In this document: positions 51,777 to 60,543 of the stretch, in pieces
Position numbering within the stretch: position 1 is the stretch's first letter
Layout of the letters: every line of letters begins with the position of its first letter
Source: a virus
Virus record (IMG/VR): IMGVR_UViG_3300010391_000207
Location: 1 to 61,628 of that record
DNA: 61,628 nucleotides
Reading direction: 5' to 3' (one strand)
Made by a program: the position numbers and the translations under genes
Notes under the pieces: model-generated
Told to the model about the DNA's origin: nothing
Database searches by the model: none
What the model saw: only the letters and a program-made list of their open reading frames with translations

Positions 51777-51794
51777 ATCAGGGTTGCTATTCGA

Positions 51795-52256
51795 TTAGGC
51801 GTAGCCGGACGGGAGCTTCTGGACCCGCAAGGGCGCCAGGGGCTCCAGCCCGAACCAGACATCGACGGTCAGCCCGGTGGCAGCCTCGCTGAGGGCGTCC
51901 CAATGGACGGCGAGGTACTTGTGCAGGTTCCACTTGGGGAAGGCGAGGCTGAAGCGGGCCTTGGCCGTCAGCATGGCCGCCGTAAGGGGCGCAATCACCG
52001 AGCCCAACGCGGCCAGCGGGATCAGGCCCGTACTGAAGTTGGCGGTGTCGGTGGTGGCAATGGTGATAATCGCGCCGGAGTCCATCCCCCCGGCGGCCGT
52101 GCCCACCTGGAGGTTGAACCACAGGTTGTCCGGCAGGCTCTCGTCGGTGGTGCCGTTCTCTTCGAGGTCGAAGAAGTTTTCGGCGGTGATGCTCCAGACA
52201 TCGGTGGTCAGGGCCTTGTTGTCCCAGATTTCCCATCTTGAATCGATGAAACTCAT
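51795..52256 (-). CDS. capsid cement/decoration protein, Bbp16-like
   Basis: 153 aa from the ATG at 52256 (GAGAGGATTTGAAA upstream). The pattern of a short strand-rich domain with NLWFNLQVGTAAGG, IATTDTANFSTG, LIPLAALGSVIAP and LHKYLAVHWDALSEAATG fits the Bbp16-type cement family, which sits next to the major capsid gene in phages such as BPP-1. Directly downstream of the capsid gene here. Confidence 0.75.
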   Translation of the reverse strand: MSFIDSRWEIWDNKALTTDVWSITAENFFDLEENGTTDESLPDNLWFNLQVGTAAGGMDSGAIITIATTDTANFSTGLIPLAALGSVIAPLTAAMLTAKARFSLAFPKWNLHKYLAVHWDALSEAATGLTVDVWFGLEPLAPLRVQKLPSGYA

Positions 52257-52316
52257 TTTCAAATCCTCTCAATCGAAAGGGATTGTTGTTGGTTGGTTCG
52301 CGGCGGTAGACCGCTA

Positions 52317-53306
52317 TCACGTCACGGTGCTCTCCGAAGTGCTGATGGCATCGCAGCGGAAGATCGGGGCGTTGCCGAACATCAGGACCTCCTGGCCGGA
52401 CAGACCTCTCTCCACGGCGAAGTTCACGTTGTTCTTGTCCTTGAGCCGGATCTGCATCTGCGCCCTGATCTCTTTGGTGCAGAGGATCGTGGTGCCTTCG
52501 CGGAAACGCCCGTAGTTGAGCAGTTCGATCAGGTCGTTCTCATCGAAGGTGTTGGCGCCGCCGACGGTCGGGTTGATATTGGCGACGCGGCCCGCGGCCA
52601 ATTCATCCCGGCCCACGAGTCCCAACCACCACTGAAATTGCGTGCGGTAGACGAGGTAGGGGTTGCTGTTGCTGTCCAGCGTCCAGACCGTGCCGTTGCC
52701 GCCGTCCGGGTTGCTGTTGATCTTGAGGCCGAGCGTGCCGCGGTCCGTCACGCCGCTGGGGTAGATCAAGTACCAGGCGTTGGGGTTGAAATCGACCACG
52801 TAGATCGACGTGCCGCCGGCGTTGCCGCCGTCGAAGACCATCGTTTGCGAGAGACTGTTGTAGTACTGCTGGAGCCCGTCGAACTGTTCCGGGGCACTGG
52901 TGGAAGTCCCGGTGATGATGGAGTCCCAGATCTGCTGGCTCATGCCCTCGACGAACGCCATGTCCTCCTGCCGGCGGGTGCCCTTGGGGTCCTCGCTGGT
53001 GTCGATGAGCGTGGCGTCCACTTCCGACAGGGCCTCCAGGAGGGCCGTGTTGAAGGTCTGGGCCTGCGTGGTCGAAGCCTTCGCGGCGACGCCCTGGTAG
53101 GCCTTGCGCCAAGTTCCGCTGGGCAGACTGGTTCTGCGGTTGATCTTGTGGGAATAGCGCTGATTGCACTGGACGGCGGGGATGCGTGAGAGTTCGGGAT
53201 TGACCTCGTTCATCGCCTCGAAGATTTCCACGAGGCCGCCGCCGGGCGCGGTGCGCTTGGCGAGTTCGCCGAAGCTGAGTTTGGATGCGATGTTTACTTC
53301 CGACAT
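52317..53306 (-). CDS. major capsid protein, Bbp17-like
   Basis: 329 aa. Features of this HK97-fold group: an N-terminal region with GGLVEIFEAMNEVNPELSRI, TTQAQTFNTALLEALSEVDA, FVEGMSQQIWDSIITGTS, a CSIYV-like strand (GTSIYVVDFNPNAWYLIYP), GLVGRDELAAGRVANI and a C-terminal beta segment. Its ribosome binding site AAGGAG lies within the 3' arm of a long hairpin (53307-53365), so translation may be regulated. Confidence 0.9.
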   Translation of the reverse strand: MSEVNIASKLSFGELAKRTAPGGGLVEIFEAMNEVNPELSRIPAVQCNQRYSHKINRRTSLPSGTWRKAYQGVAAKASTTQAQTFNTALLEALSEVDATLIDTSEDPKGTRRQEDMAFVEGMSQQIWDSIITGTSTSAPEQFDGLQQYYNSLSQTMVFDGGNAGGTSIYVVDFNPNAWYLIYPSGVTDRGTLGLKINSNPDGGNGTVWTLDSNSNPYLVYRTQFQWWLGLVGRDELAAGRVANINPTVGGANTFDENDLIELLNYGRFREGTTILCTKEIRAQMQIRLKDKNNVNFAVERGLSGQEVLMFGNAPIFRCDAISTSESTVT

Positions 53307-53454
53307 GTGCGGATCTCCTTACTACGCGACTTTGGTTTGTCTCAGTCGGAGTAAGGAATCCGCACGCGCGGGCTTGACTCCTGGCACTTCAGGGCGGCTT
53401 AGCCCACCCGTTCTCTTGACGGGCCGAAGCATCAGGCTCTCAGACAGGCGAGAG
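53307..53454 (-). ncRNA. structured leader of the capsid gene hiding its ribosome binding site
   Basis: Read on the minus strand: a CTCTC/GAGAG hairpin, then nested stems CCTG/CAGG and CTTC/GAAG that enclose CCGT/ACGG-type (53407-53423) and GGGC/GCCC hairpins, then a long stem. In that stem GTGCGGATTCCTTAC pairs with GTAAGGAGATCCGCAC (one bulge), with an inner CGACT/AGTCG stem. The last arm contains the capsid AAGGAG and ends at the ATG. Could be a translational switch; its fold also recalls transposon-associated RNAs, which is not verified. Confidence 0.65.
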
Positions 53455-53475
53455 GAATCTGAATTGGGGTACTAC

Positions 53476-54423
53476 TTATCTCGGAGGAAGTACAAGCCTC
53501 CTGGGACCAATCACTTGTTTCTCTGTCTGCGGCGGTTCCACCCAGAAGCGGAACGCCTCCCGGGCCGCCGAATACTCGACGTTGAATTTCACGTCTTTGG
53601 GGTACTCTTCCAACATCTGGGCCGAGATCATCACCCCTTGGGTCTTCGTCACCTGCTGGAACTTCGTCAGCAGGACGTGTACCAGGGTCCGCATGTCGCC
53701 CGGCTCCAGGCGGGGAGGGTGCTCCGCGTCCTTTCCCAGGCAGCAGCGCTTGTACTTCTTTCTGCGTTCTCGTAAAAGGGCCATCTGGCTCAGACGCTCA
53801 CGGTGTTCGTGTGAGAAAATTCGCTTCCCGTTATCGTCATAGGTTGACTCATAGCCACGCTTCTGCACGTCCCTGGCGTGCTGGTGGCATCTTGTGCAAA
53901 GCCCGTTGCCAGCGTGTTTTCTATCGGTGGTTCCGCATTCCGTACAATGTTCGTAATCCCGCGACCACTGAGCAAGGACATGCTCTTGTCGATGCTCGGA
54001 GTTCGTGACTACCTTCAGATTTTCAAGTCGATTGTCGTCTTTAATGCCGTTGATGTGATGGATGAATTCTGTGGCAGTCAGAGGGCATCCCAAGTATCGC
54101 TCCATGACGGCTCGATGTTCAAGCACGCGGCGCGTTCCATCCCAAATCTCGACATACCCATCCTCATTGTAGACCGGGCCATCGAGAAAACTACCGTTGA
54201 GTTCGCCCGTTGCGGCTTGCGACTTCGATCTCACATGCAGACCGTGTTTGGCAAACCACCTGCCGACAGTGCGAGCATGGACGCCCACCAGAGCGCCAAG
54301 TTCTTCCAGCGTCTTTCCAGACTCGTACAAACCGTGCAGGACGAAGATGTCCAGAACCTCTTCAGTAGACCCGCAGGGGCAAGGCTCGTTGCGGCCGACC
54401 GGTTTGTCGTTCGGGGCGATCAT
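53476..54423 (-). CDS. SEC-C motif protein interrupted in frame by an HNH endonuclease
   Basis: 315 aa. Residues 10-19 ([10 protein letters not shown]) and 222-230 (KKYKRCCLG) are the two halves of one SEC-C zinc motif, normally contiguous. About 603 bp (53764-54366) lie between. They encode a helix-turn-helix ([19 protein letters not shown]), an HNH core ([20 protein letters not shown]) and a Cys cluster (HCTECG...CTRC). The insert is a multiple of three and open, so a fusion is made unless it is spliced. Intein ends (Cys/Ser start, His-Asn end) are absent. The remaining ~115-aa host protein lies between scaffold and capsid genes. Confidence 0.8.
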   Translation of the reverse strand: MIAPNDKPVGRNEPCPCGSTEEVLDIFVLHGLYESGKTLEELGALVGVHARTVGRWFAKHGLHVRSKSQAATGELNGSFLDGPVYNEDGYVEIWDGTRRVLEHRAVMERYLGCPLTATEFIHHINGIKDDNRLENLKVVTNSEHRQEHVLAQWSRDYEHCTECGTTDRKHAGNGLCTRCHQHARDVQKRGYESTYDDNGKRIFSHEHRERLSQMALLRERRKKYKRCCLGKDAEHPPRLEPGDMRTLVHVLLTKFQQVTKTQGVMISAQMLEEYPKDVKFNVEYSAAREAFRFWVEPPQTEKQVIGPRRLVLPPR

Positions 54424-55232
54424 TTCGGGTCCATCTCCTTGTAGGCGAACGCCGGAGTCTTCGGCACGACCTGTCCGAAGCCGCCGGGCGCCCCGCCGGT
54501 GCCCATCTTGCTCTGGGCGGCCTCGTGCAAGGCCCGCAACAGCGGCAACTCGATGATGCGGTCGCCGTGCATGATCCGCGCTGCAAAGGCTTCCCAGCCC
54601 TTGGTATCGGATGTTCCGTCCTCGTTGACGAACTGGGATTGCAGGAGCTTCTTGACGTTCTCCAGCCGGACCGCCGCCACCTCCTTGTCGCCCCCGCAGT
54701 CCTTGTTGAGGAACGTCTTGTAGTTGTTGTTGGTCATACCCTCGATGACCTTGCCCCGCGCCTTGTTCAGCCGGTCCACGAACGACAACTGGAAGTCTAC
54801 CAGTCCCTGCGCGGTCTTGGGGTCGATGCCGTGCTCGTGGGCGAACGCCTTGAAATCGGTGACGCCCTGGTCGTCGATGGCCGCGCCGTCAGGTATGTTG
54901 AACTGGTAGCCCTCGGGCGCTTCCGGGACACCGTGCAACTTTCCCAGGGCGGCCCGGAACTCGGTCTGCTGGTCCGCCGTCAGTTTGTCGGCGCTCTCGG
55001 GCAGGTAAAAAGGCTTGCCGAGCTTCTTCATCAAGTCGTGGCCGGCTTTGAAGGCTGCATTCTCGTCCTTGCACTTGGCGAACGCCTTCTTCGCGTCGGG
55101 ATTGTCCTTGAAATAGGCGTGATTGTCGTGCCATGTGGCCTTGGCGCCGGCTTCGCCGCCAGCGTCCCCCGTTCCACCGTCACCGCCGGCCCCTTCGCCG
55201 GGCGCGAAATACCTTGTCATTCCTGGAATCAT
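54420..55232 (-). CDS. scaffolding-like capsid assembly protein, 270 aa
   Basis: Gly/Ala-rich start, then a charged helical protein ([60 protein letters not shown]) ending in a Gly/Lys-rich tail. This composition, and its place between portal and capsid genes, is typical of scaffold proteins of this phage type. ATGA overlaps with both neighbours. Confidence 0.75.
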   Translation of the reverse strand: MIPGMTRYFAPGEGAGGDGGTGDAGGEAGAKATWHDNHAYFKDNPDAKKAFAKCKDENAAFKAGHDLMKKLGKPFYLPESADKLTADQQTEFRAALGKLHGVPEAPEGYQFNIPDGAAIDDQGVTDFKAFAHEHGIDPKTAQGLVDFQLSFVDRLNKARGKVIEGMTNNNYKTFLNKDCGGDKEVAAVRLENVKKLLQSQFVNEDGTSDTKGWEAFAARIMHGDRIIELPLLRALHEAAQSKMGTGGAPGGFGQVVPKTPAFAYKEMDPK

Positions 55233-55513
55233 GCCTTGTCTCCGTACTTCTGCAGAATCTGCTCAGCCGCCGCCCGCTGGCCGGGTGTCAGTCCGCTGCG
55301 GATCTGACCCTTCCTGGTTATGAACGCCCGGACCTCGGGCCGCTCGAAGAACAGTTGCTCCAAAGGCACATCGGGGTCGAGGTCCTTGCGCTCGGGCAGG
55401 CCCGGCACGTCCACGGCCGGCGCCGGCGCCGAGATGCGTTCCGCCTCGCGCAGGGCCGCCACTTCCTCGGGGTCCACCCATTTGCCCTTGCGTTTGATCC
55501 TGATCCTCCCCAT
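55229..55513 (-). CDS. small virion-region protein, 94 aa (paralogue A)
   Basis: Basic N-terminus, Pro/Asp-rich middle. Its C-terminal motif KGQIRSGLTPGQRAAAEQIL is matched by the next gene upstream, so the two are paralogues. ATGA overlap with the scaffold gene. Function unknown. Confidence 0.65.
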   Translation of the reverse strand: MGRIRIKRKGKWVDPEEVAALREAERISAPAPAVDVPGLPERKDLDPDVPLEQLFFERPEVRAFITRKGQIRSGLTPGQRAAAEQILQKYGDKA

Positions 55514-55515
55514 GC

Positions 55516-55722
55516 TCAGAACCCGTAAGACTGAAGGATTTCCTTGGCCTTGGCCTGGTCGGACGGCTTCAAGCCGCTGCGCATCGCGCCCTTGACCGTG
55601 ACGTAGGGGGCCAGTTGGTTGTGCTTGGTCTTCCAGTCGTCCCTCAGGGCCTGCTGGGGCGTCTTGTCGATCTTCTCGGTCCCGGCCTGCGGTTCCTGCT
55701 CGTTCTCAGACTTCTTTGCCAT
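55516..55722 (-). CDS. small virion-region protein, 68 aa (paralogue B)
   Basis: AGGAGTAACGCGAA before the ATG. The C-terminus KGAMRSGLKPSDQAKAKEIL mirrors the end of the neighbouring 94-aa protein. N-terminal half is charged and probably disordered. Overlaps the upstream gene by 17 nt. Confidence 0.65.
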   Translation of the reverse strand: MAKKSENEQEPQAGTEKIDKTPQQALRDDWKTKHNQLAPYVTVKGAMRSGLKPSDQAKAKEILQSYGF

Positions 55723-55969
55723 TTCGCGTTACTCCTGTCCGTTCGTCCATTGCCGTATCTATGATGGCTCGCGCCACGTTATGCCACATCAGCCGCTGCC
55801 CCTCCCCCGTCGCGATCAGCCGGACGATCCGCCGCAGGGCCTCGTTGTGCCCGATCCGCTGCTCCTCCGTCCCCAACTCGGCCAGGGCCTGCGCCACTTC
55901 GGACTCCAACGCCCCCGGGTAGGCGGCGTACATCGCGACCAGCTTTTCACGGGCAATCAGGCCGCTCAT
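55706..55969 (-). CDS. hypothetical protein, 87 aa
   Basis: All-helical, short (REKLVAMYAAYPGALESEVA). ATG at 55969 overlaps the stop of the 38-aa gene upstream. Unknown; lies between portal and scaffold. Confidence 0.65.
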   Translation of the reverse strand: MSGLIAREKLVAMYAAYPGALESEVAQALAELGTEEQRIGHNEALRRIVRLIATGEGQRLMWHNVARAIIDTAMDERTGVTRNGKEV

Positions 55970-56082
55970 TTGCCGCCCATCGCCCGGTGTGCCCGCTTGG
56001 CCTTGGCGACACTGGAATAGGTCCGAATCTTCTTGCCCTTTTTTGCCCCGTGGCAGTGAAACAAAGTTCTTCCTCTACGCAT
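55966..56082 (-). CDS. basic small protein, 38 aa
   Basis: GAGGAGTCAAAA before the ATG and an ATGA overlap at the end. Very basic (RRGRTLFHCHGAKKGKKIRT). Possibly a nucleic-acid- or DNA-packaging-associated peptide, by charge only. Confidence 0.55.
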   Translation of the reverse strand: MRRGRTLFHCHGAKKGKKIRTYSSVAKAKRAHRAMGGK

Positions 56083-56162
56083 TTTTGACTCCTCGGACGT
56101 TCATCGTCCTCATTGCTACCAGAGTTATGGCAGCCAGCACTGACTGAGAAACTCACGTCGTT

Positions 56163-57917
56163 TCATTGTCTGCCTCCTGTCATCACCGCCATCGGACTGC
56201 CCTTCTCGGTCTTGCCCTGGAGATTCTTGGCCGCCTGCGTCATCTTGGGCGCGGCCTCGGCCAACTCCTGCTGCAAAGCCCGCTGCCGCATCGCCTCGAT
56301 CATGGCCTGGTACTCATCCTCGGGCACCAGATCGGCCTGGGCGAAGTCCTCGGATTCCAGGAAGCGCTCCAGGGCCTGCGACCAGCGAACCTTGTTCACC
56401 GCCTCGGGACTGGCGGTGAAGAACATCTCAGCGCCGCCCAAAGCCCGCAGCGTCTTCATCGTGTGGCGGTCCCGCTGCATCGCCATGGACAATAGGCCGA
56501 TGAACTCCACGTCCACGTTGCCGTCGGAGTATTCCTGCACGATCAACGGCGGCTCCGGCAATCGCCCCCACGGGTACGCCGGCTCAGCCAGCCGCTCGAA
56601 GTCCATGAACACCTCGTGCGTGTGGGCCAGCACCTGGTTCTCGTAGGTCTCGACCTGCGGGGCAAGCTGAGCGGTCTTCTCGGCCTCGGCCCTCATCAGA
56701 CCGTAGGCGGTTTCGGGCTGGGTCTTGCTCGCCATGATCTGGTTGACGAGCATGAACAGATCGTAATGGAAGTGCCGCCGGACGCTGGCCGCGAGCCGGT
56801 CGGCGAAGTCCACTGCGGCATCGTAGTGCGTCTTGCGCTCCAGGTGCACGGGGGGCTGCCCGTACTCCGTGTCGCTCCGCGCCCAGTTGGCCCCACCCGG
56901 CCCCATGTCCAGCATCCCCTGGAGGCTCTTGAGCGCCCAGGTCGGCGGCCGGATGGAAAGCTCAGCCTCACCGAATAGGGCCTCCCACATACCCATACTG
57001 CCCTTGATGTCGTGGATCGCCCACCAGGCCATCGTCCGCCCGTAGACCTCGTGCCCGTTGCGGTGGTAGTGCCACGTACTGAACGGCCGCGCGAAGTAGC
57101 CCGGCCCCTTGTGCTTCGGCTTGAGAACGTGCTGCTCAGGGTCACCCGCCGCCGCCAGGCAGAGGAAGTGCTCCAGCCAGGGGTGCGTCTGCCGGACAGG
57201 CTGCTCGAGTCCCTCGTAGATGCGGTCCCCGGCCCCGTAGACCACCTGCAAATACTGCGTCTTCTGGTAGTGGTTGCCGTTGTCGAGTTGATTGCGGACG
57301 GATAGGGGCAACTCCTTCTCGTCGAAGAACTGGGACGCATCGAGCGCATTCCATTCGTGCAGAACGTGGAGAGCGTTGTCGTACCCGAACACGTCCCGGT
57401 CGATCCACGCCGCCGCGTAGTCGGGCACCCGGCAGACCATTCGATCGTTGGCCAGATCGTGCTCGTACAGCATCACCGGCGAGCCCACCGTCCCACCGTT
57501 GAGCGTGAACTCCGGGATGACATCGTAGTAGTTGGACCGCCGGTACACGTCGACCATGTGGTCCGCGAGGTCCTGGCAATACCTGTTGACCTCATCGTTG
57601 CCCTTGAACACGATGCCACTGGCCCGCGGCGGCTCTTTCAACCGCTCGCGGAACCACTCCGACTTGCGGCTGATCATGTTGGACATGAAGCCGCGCTGCC
57701 ACACCTGGGCGGCGTGCGGGCCAGTGCCCTCCACGATCTTGCTGCCCTCGAAAGAACCCTCGCTCTTGGAGCCCACCTGACCTTTGACCAGATCGGGACG
57801 CAGCAGCTCGCAGATCACGTCCCGCTGGGCGTCGTAAAGCTGCCGCCGGGTCACGAAATCGCCGTGGCGGCCCCGGATCCGCTGGTAAAGGTTCTGCTGG
57901 TTGTAGGCGGTACTCAT
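56163..57917 (-). CDS. portal protein (head-tail connector)
   Basis: 584 aa. The N-terminal wing (LYQRIRGRHGDFVTRRQLYD, SKIVEGTGPHAAQVWQRGFM) and the ILNGGTVG-type middle (FTLNGGTVGSPVMLYEH), followed by Trp-rich segments and a long C-terminal helical region with QRALQQEL, are those of podovirus portals of the Bbp/T7-like kind. Forms the dodecameric ring for DNA entry. Its ATG has only a weak purine site and is preceded by a structured leader. Confidence 0.9.
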   Translation of the reverse strand: MSTAYNQQNLYQRIRGRHGDFVTRRQLYDAQRDVICELLRPDLVKGQVGSKSEGSFEGSKIVEGTGPHAAQVWQRGFMSNMISRKSEWFRERLKEPPRASGIVFKGNDEVNRYCQDLADHMVDVYRRSNYYDVIPEFTLNGGTVGSPVMLYEHDLANDRMVCRVPDYAAAWIDRDVFGYDNALHVLHEWNALDASQFFDEKELPLSVRNQLDNGNHYQKTQYLQVVYGAGDRIYEGLEQPVRQTHPWLEHFLCLAAAGDPEQHVLKPKHKGPGYFARPFSTWHYHRNGHEVYGRTMAWWAIHDIKGSMGMWEALFGEAELSIRPPTWALKSLQGMLDMGPGGANWARSDTEYGQPPVHLERKTHYDAAVDFADRLAASVRRHFHYDLFMLVNQIMASKTQPETAYGLMRAEAEKTAQLAPQVETYENQVLAHTHEVFMDFERLAEPAYPWGRLPEPPLIVQEYSDGNVDVEFIGLLSMAMQRDRHTMKTLRALGGAEMFFTASPEAVNKVRWSQALERFLESEDFAQADLVPEDEYQAMIEAMRQRALQQELAEAAPKMTQAAKNLQGKTEKGSPMAVMTGGRQ

Positions 57918-57930
57918 CGTTTATTCCCAG

Positions 57931-58046
57931 GCCAACGAAAAAGGGGGCCTGAATCGGTTCTTACCCGACTCAGACCCCCGTAACGGGCCTTTCGTGGTTA
58001 CGGCACTACCGGGTAGCTATTCCCGGTGTTGCCCTGATTCGTTGGC
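57931..58046 (-). ncRNA. cloverleaf-like structured leader upstream of the portal gene
   Basis: Closing stem GCCAACGAA/TTCGTTGGC (57931-57939/58038-58046, 9 bp) encloses three arms: 57943-57957/57965-57979 (15 positions), GTAAC/GTTAC (57980-57984/57997-58001) and 58003-58013/58022-58032. In the longest arm the two plus-strand mismatches become G-U pairs on the minus strand, the transcribed strand, so a leftward RNA is favoured. Ends 14 nt before the portal ATG. A further GTGTTGA/TCAACAC hairpin lies at 58155-58182, and 58047-58192 holds no gene. Confidence 0.65.
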
Positions 58047-58192
58047 GTTCTTGGTTAGGTCATGTCCCGTCCCAAACTTCAATTTCAAGTGCTCGAAGGA
58101 TCAACCATAGCCAAAACCGCTCTACCTCTTTCCTTCGGAGGCTCAGGTTCACACGTGTTGACCCTATATCGATTTTCAACACGATATTCATC

Positions 58193-58429
58193 CTACAACC
58201 CCAACTTCCCGGCCGCCCCGAGCCGTAAATCCTCATCGCGGAACAACTGTGACGCCGGGCGATAGGCCTTGCGTTTCTTGGCCAGCGTCTCCGGCCCGCC
58301 CTCTACGGGCGCCGGCGGGGCACCGGGCGCCGGTGCGCCGGGCGACTTGCGGGTGGCGCCGTAGATCGCCGTACCTGCGCCCACCGCCGCACTGGCAATC
58401 ATCGCCCAGGATATCGGATCAAAGCCCAT
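58193..58429 (-). CDS. small head-region protein with membrane-like segment, 78 aa
   Basis: ATG at 58429 (GAAGGCGTAGT). Starts with an apolar helix (DPISWAMIASAAVGAGTAIY), then a Pro/Ala-rich linker and a basic Arg/Lys-rich tail. It resembles the opening of the gp14-like protein (DPISFGML...) and occurs beside terminase genes in related phages. Unknown role. Confidence 0.65.
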   Translation of the reverse strand: MGFDPISWAMIASAAVGAGTAIYGATRKSPGAPAPGAPPAPVEGGPETLAKKRKAYRPASQLFRDEDLRLGAAGKLGL

Positions 58430-58430
58430 A

Positions 58431-60071
58431 CTACGCCTTCCCCCGGTTGAATCGCTGCCAGTTGCCGTAGGGTGAGGCGTGCCCACCGGCGTTCTGGTGA
58501 TACGCCGCCGCCATCCGGCTGTCGCCGATGTACTCACCGCCGATAGTCATGAACTTGAACGCGATGGCCATGTGCCGCAGGGCGTCCATCATGTGCCGGT
58601 GCCAAGTCGGGGCCGGCTGATCATGGTAGACGGCCTGCTCGTGCGTGCTGCTGCGCTCATTCTTGAGCTTGCCGTACCCCTTGGCCGCCCCCAGGAACGT
58701 CCCGGCGCCAACCTCGTCAATGTCCAGCAGGGGCCAAAGCAGCCGCACCGCCTGTATCCCCTCATCGAAGCTGGCCGCCTCCACGGCCCTGAAGTTGAAT
58801 CCGAGCGTCCGCAGCAGATCGCGTGTGGTCAGGGTGGAGTTGAACGACTTGCGATTACTGCCCTCCAAGTCCGGCCCGGCGAAATGCTCCTTACCCCAGA
58901 CATAAGGCATCGCCTGCATGCTCTTGGCGAGCCCCACGGCACCGCAGCCATCCACCGGCATGGTCCCGCCATGACTGGAAGAATCACCGGCATTGTCCCA
59001 ATAGTCGTTGACGACCCGCCACCGGGACCGGATATACTGGGCATCGAGAGCGGCGGTCCATACGTCCCCGAAGTCCGCGAACCGATACACGGGAAACGCC
59101 GGATCGTAAGGGTAGTGGCCGATGCGCTGTTCCCGCCGGGCCTGGGCGTACTCCTGCCCGTAGTATGTGCCCTCCTTGGTGCCCGGGAAGGCCCCCTTGA
59201 TCCGAATGAGCCACCCATTGGAGCCTACCGGGTATTTGCTCAGGATGGTCCGCTCGAACTGCCGGCCGGCCACGCCGGGGATAACCTCCCGGTCCTGCCG
59301 ATAGTTGGGGGTATCGAGCACGCTCACAGGAACGACATGGAAGCCCCGGTCGCTCCTGTAGGGGCCGGAAGACCGCTGCAGGTGGTCGAGTTTGCCGTTC
59401 AGGCGGCACACGTCTGCGAAATCGCCCTCGGGGTCCGTCGGGTTGCCTATCGCCAGCACCTTGCACCGCTCGTTGATGATGAGGCTGTCCATCACCGCCC
59501 GCCAGATTTGCGGCATGATCCCACACGCCTCGTCGAGAATGACCAGAATCCAGCGATTGTGCCAGCCCTGCATCTTGGTAGCATTTTCGGTTGCGGAATC
59601 TGGGCTTGTGCTGAAGCCGATGGCGAAGTCCTTACTGAACATCTCACGATCCTGCGGGTCCAGCTTGGCAAGCTCACTCTCCGGTAGCCGCATATCCCAT
59701 TGCAGACTGGTGAGATTACCGCCCAGGCCGATCTTGGCGCCCTGGTAGGCCGCCCCGATCTCGCGCCAAAGCTGGTTGCGCACTTGGTTGTCGGACGGCG
59801 CCGTAGTGATGACGGTGCTCGGTCGAAAGCAGGTTTTGAACCAGCACACCAGCCGGCCCGCGAGCCAAGTCTTGGAAACCGCGTGACCCGCCGGAACGGC
59901 CGTGAGCTGGTTGTGGGCCACACTCTCAGCGATCTGCTGGGGCTTGTCCCAGATGTGCTCGCGCGGGATCCCCAGCACGCGCACCATGTACTCTACCGGG
60001 TCCGCCTGGCAGGCAATCAGCTTGTCGGCGATGTCCTGCTGCCGAATTTCAGCCTTGCTTTGCCGTGCCAC
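58431..60071 (-). CDS. terL: terminase large subunit
   Basis: 546 aa from a GTG at 60071, overlapping the small subunit by 23 nt; an upstream GTG (60119) would add a hydrophobic N-terminus. ATPase motifs: a divergent Walker A PAGHAVSKTW (about 61-69) and Walker B ILVILDEACG (about 175-184). The RNase H-like nuclease domain starts with FADFGDVWTAALD, and a late MMDALRHM helix contains a further acid. Packages DNA into the prohead through the portal. Confidence 0.92.
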   Translation of the reverse strand: MARQSKAEIRQQDIADKLIACQADPVEYMVRVLGIPREHIWDKPQQIAESVAHNQLTAVPAGHAVSKTWLAGRLVCWFKTCFRPSTVITTAPSDNQVRNQLWREIGAAYQGAKIGLGGNLTSLQWDMRLPESELAKLDPQDREMFSKDFAIGFSTSPDSATENATKMQGWHNRWILVILDEACGIMPQIWRAVMDSLIINERCKVLAIGNPTDPEGDFADVCRLNGKLDHLQRSSGPYRSDRGFHVVPVSVLDTPNYRQDREVIPGVAGRQFERTILSKYPVGSNGWLIRIKGAFPGTKEGTYYGQEYAQARREQRIGHYPYDPAFPVYRFADFGDVWTAALDAQYIRSRWRVVNDYWDNAGDSSSHGGTMPVDGCGAVGLAKSMQAMPYVWGKEHFAGPDLEGSNRKSFNSTLTTRDLLRTLGFNFRAVEAASFDEGIQAVRLLWPLLDIDEVGAGTFLGAAKGYGKLKNERSSTHEQAVYHDQPAPTWHRHMMDALRHMAIAFKFMTIGGEYIGDSRMAAAYHQNAGGHASPYGNWQRFNRGKA

Positions 60072-60534
60072 GGGCGATACCCAGAGCAATGCCAGCATCA
60101 TTGAGAGTAAGATTGCCACTGTGCTCGATATCCTGCTTGTCCCGCCAATTCGTGATATTCACCGCCGTAAACTTCGCAAACACCGGATTGTAGAGACCGA
60201 GAAGGCCACAAGTTATGAGAATGCTCTTCTGTAAGTCCTTCGCCTGCGCATACGCGACGGAAAACTCAGGATGAGCCTTTGCCCACTCAACAATCGTATC
60301 CTCGTTGACCCCGATGGAGCGAGCAAATGCGCCAAAAAACGGCAAATGAGCAGGACGCTCTTCGGGCTTCTCAATCGTCGTTCCGTTTTTGCAAGTGATG
60401 GTCGTAATCACTTCTCGCGTCGGTTCAATCGAGAAAAACTCCATGATTTTCCGGCAGTATTCGGGCCTGTACTTTGTAGGACGCCCCCCTGCATGTCTCT
60501 TTTTCTGCGTCTCTTTGTTGTCATTATCATCCAT
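60049..60534 (-). CDS. terS: terminase small subunit
   Basis: 161 aa. GGRPTKYRPEYCRKIMEFFS, an HTH (FFGAFARSIGVNEDTIVEWA), HPEFSVAYAQAKD and a C-terminal AVNITNWRDKQDIEHSGN-type region match small terminases that recognise phage DNA. It is the first late gene; its ATG lies only a few nt after the expected transcription start. Confidence 0.88.
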   Translation of the reverse strand: MDDNDNKETQKKRHAGGRPTKYRPEYCRKIMEFFSIEPTREVITTITCKNGTTIEKPEERPAHLPFFGAFARSIGVNEDTIVEWAKAHPEFSVAYAQAKDLQKSILITCGLLGLYNPVFAKFTAVNITNWRDKQDIEHSGNLTLNDAGIALGIARGTAKQG

Positions 60535-60543
60535 GCTTATAGG

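Noticed and set aside
53476-54423. Intein in the SEC-C gene
   Set aside because: No Cys/Ser/Thr splice-site block with conserved intein A/B motifs at the left edge and no His-Asn at the right edge; only HTH and HNH modules are visible.
56075-56166. Small membrane peptide after the portal gene (starts MKRREFLS, continues as an apolar helix in another frame)
   Set aside because: Needs a frameshift to join the two parts and the direct frame is only 13 codons; kept as a curiosity.
58431-60119. Signal peptide on the terminase large subunit from the GTG at 60119
   Set aside because: The apolar stretch overlaps conserved coding sequence of terS in another frame and the GTG at 60071 starts just before the conserved part; probably an overlap artefact.
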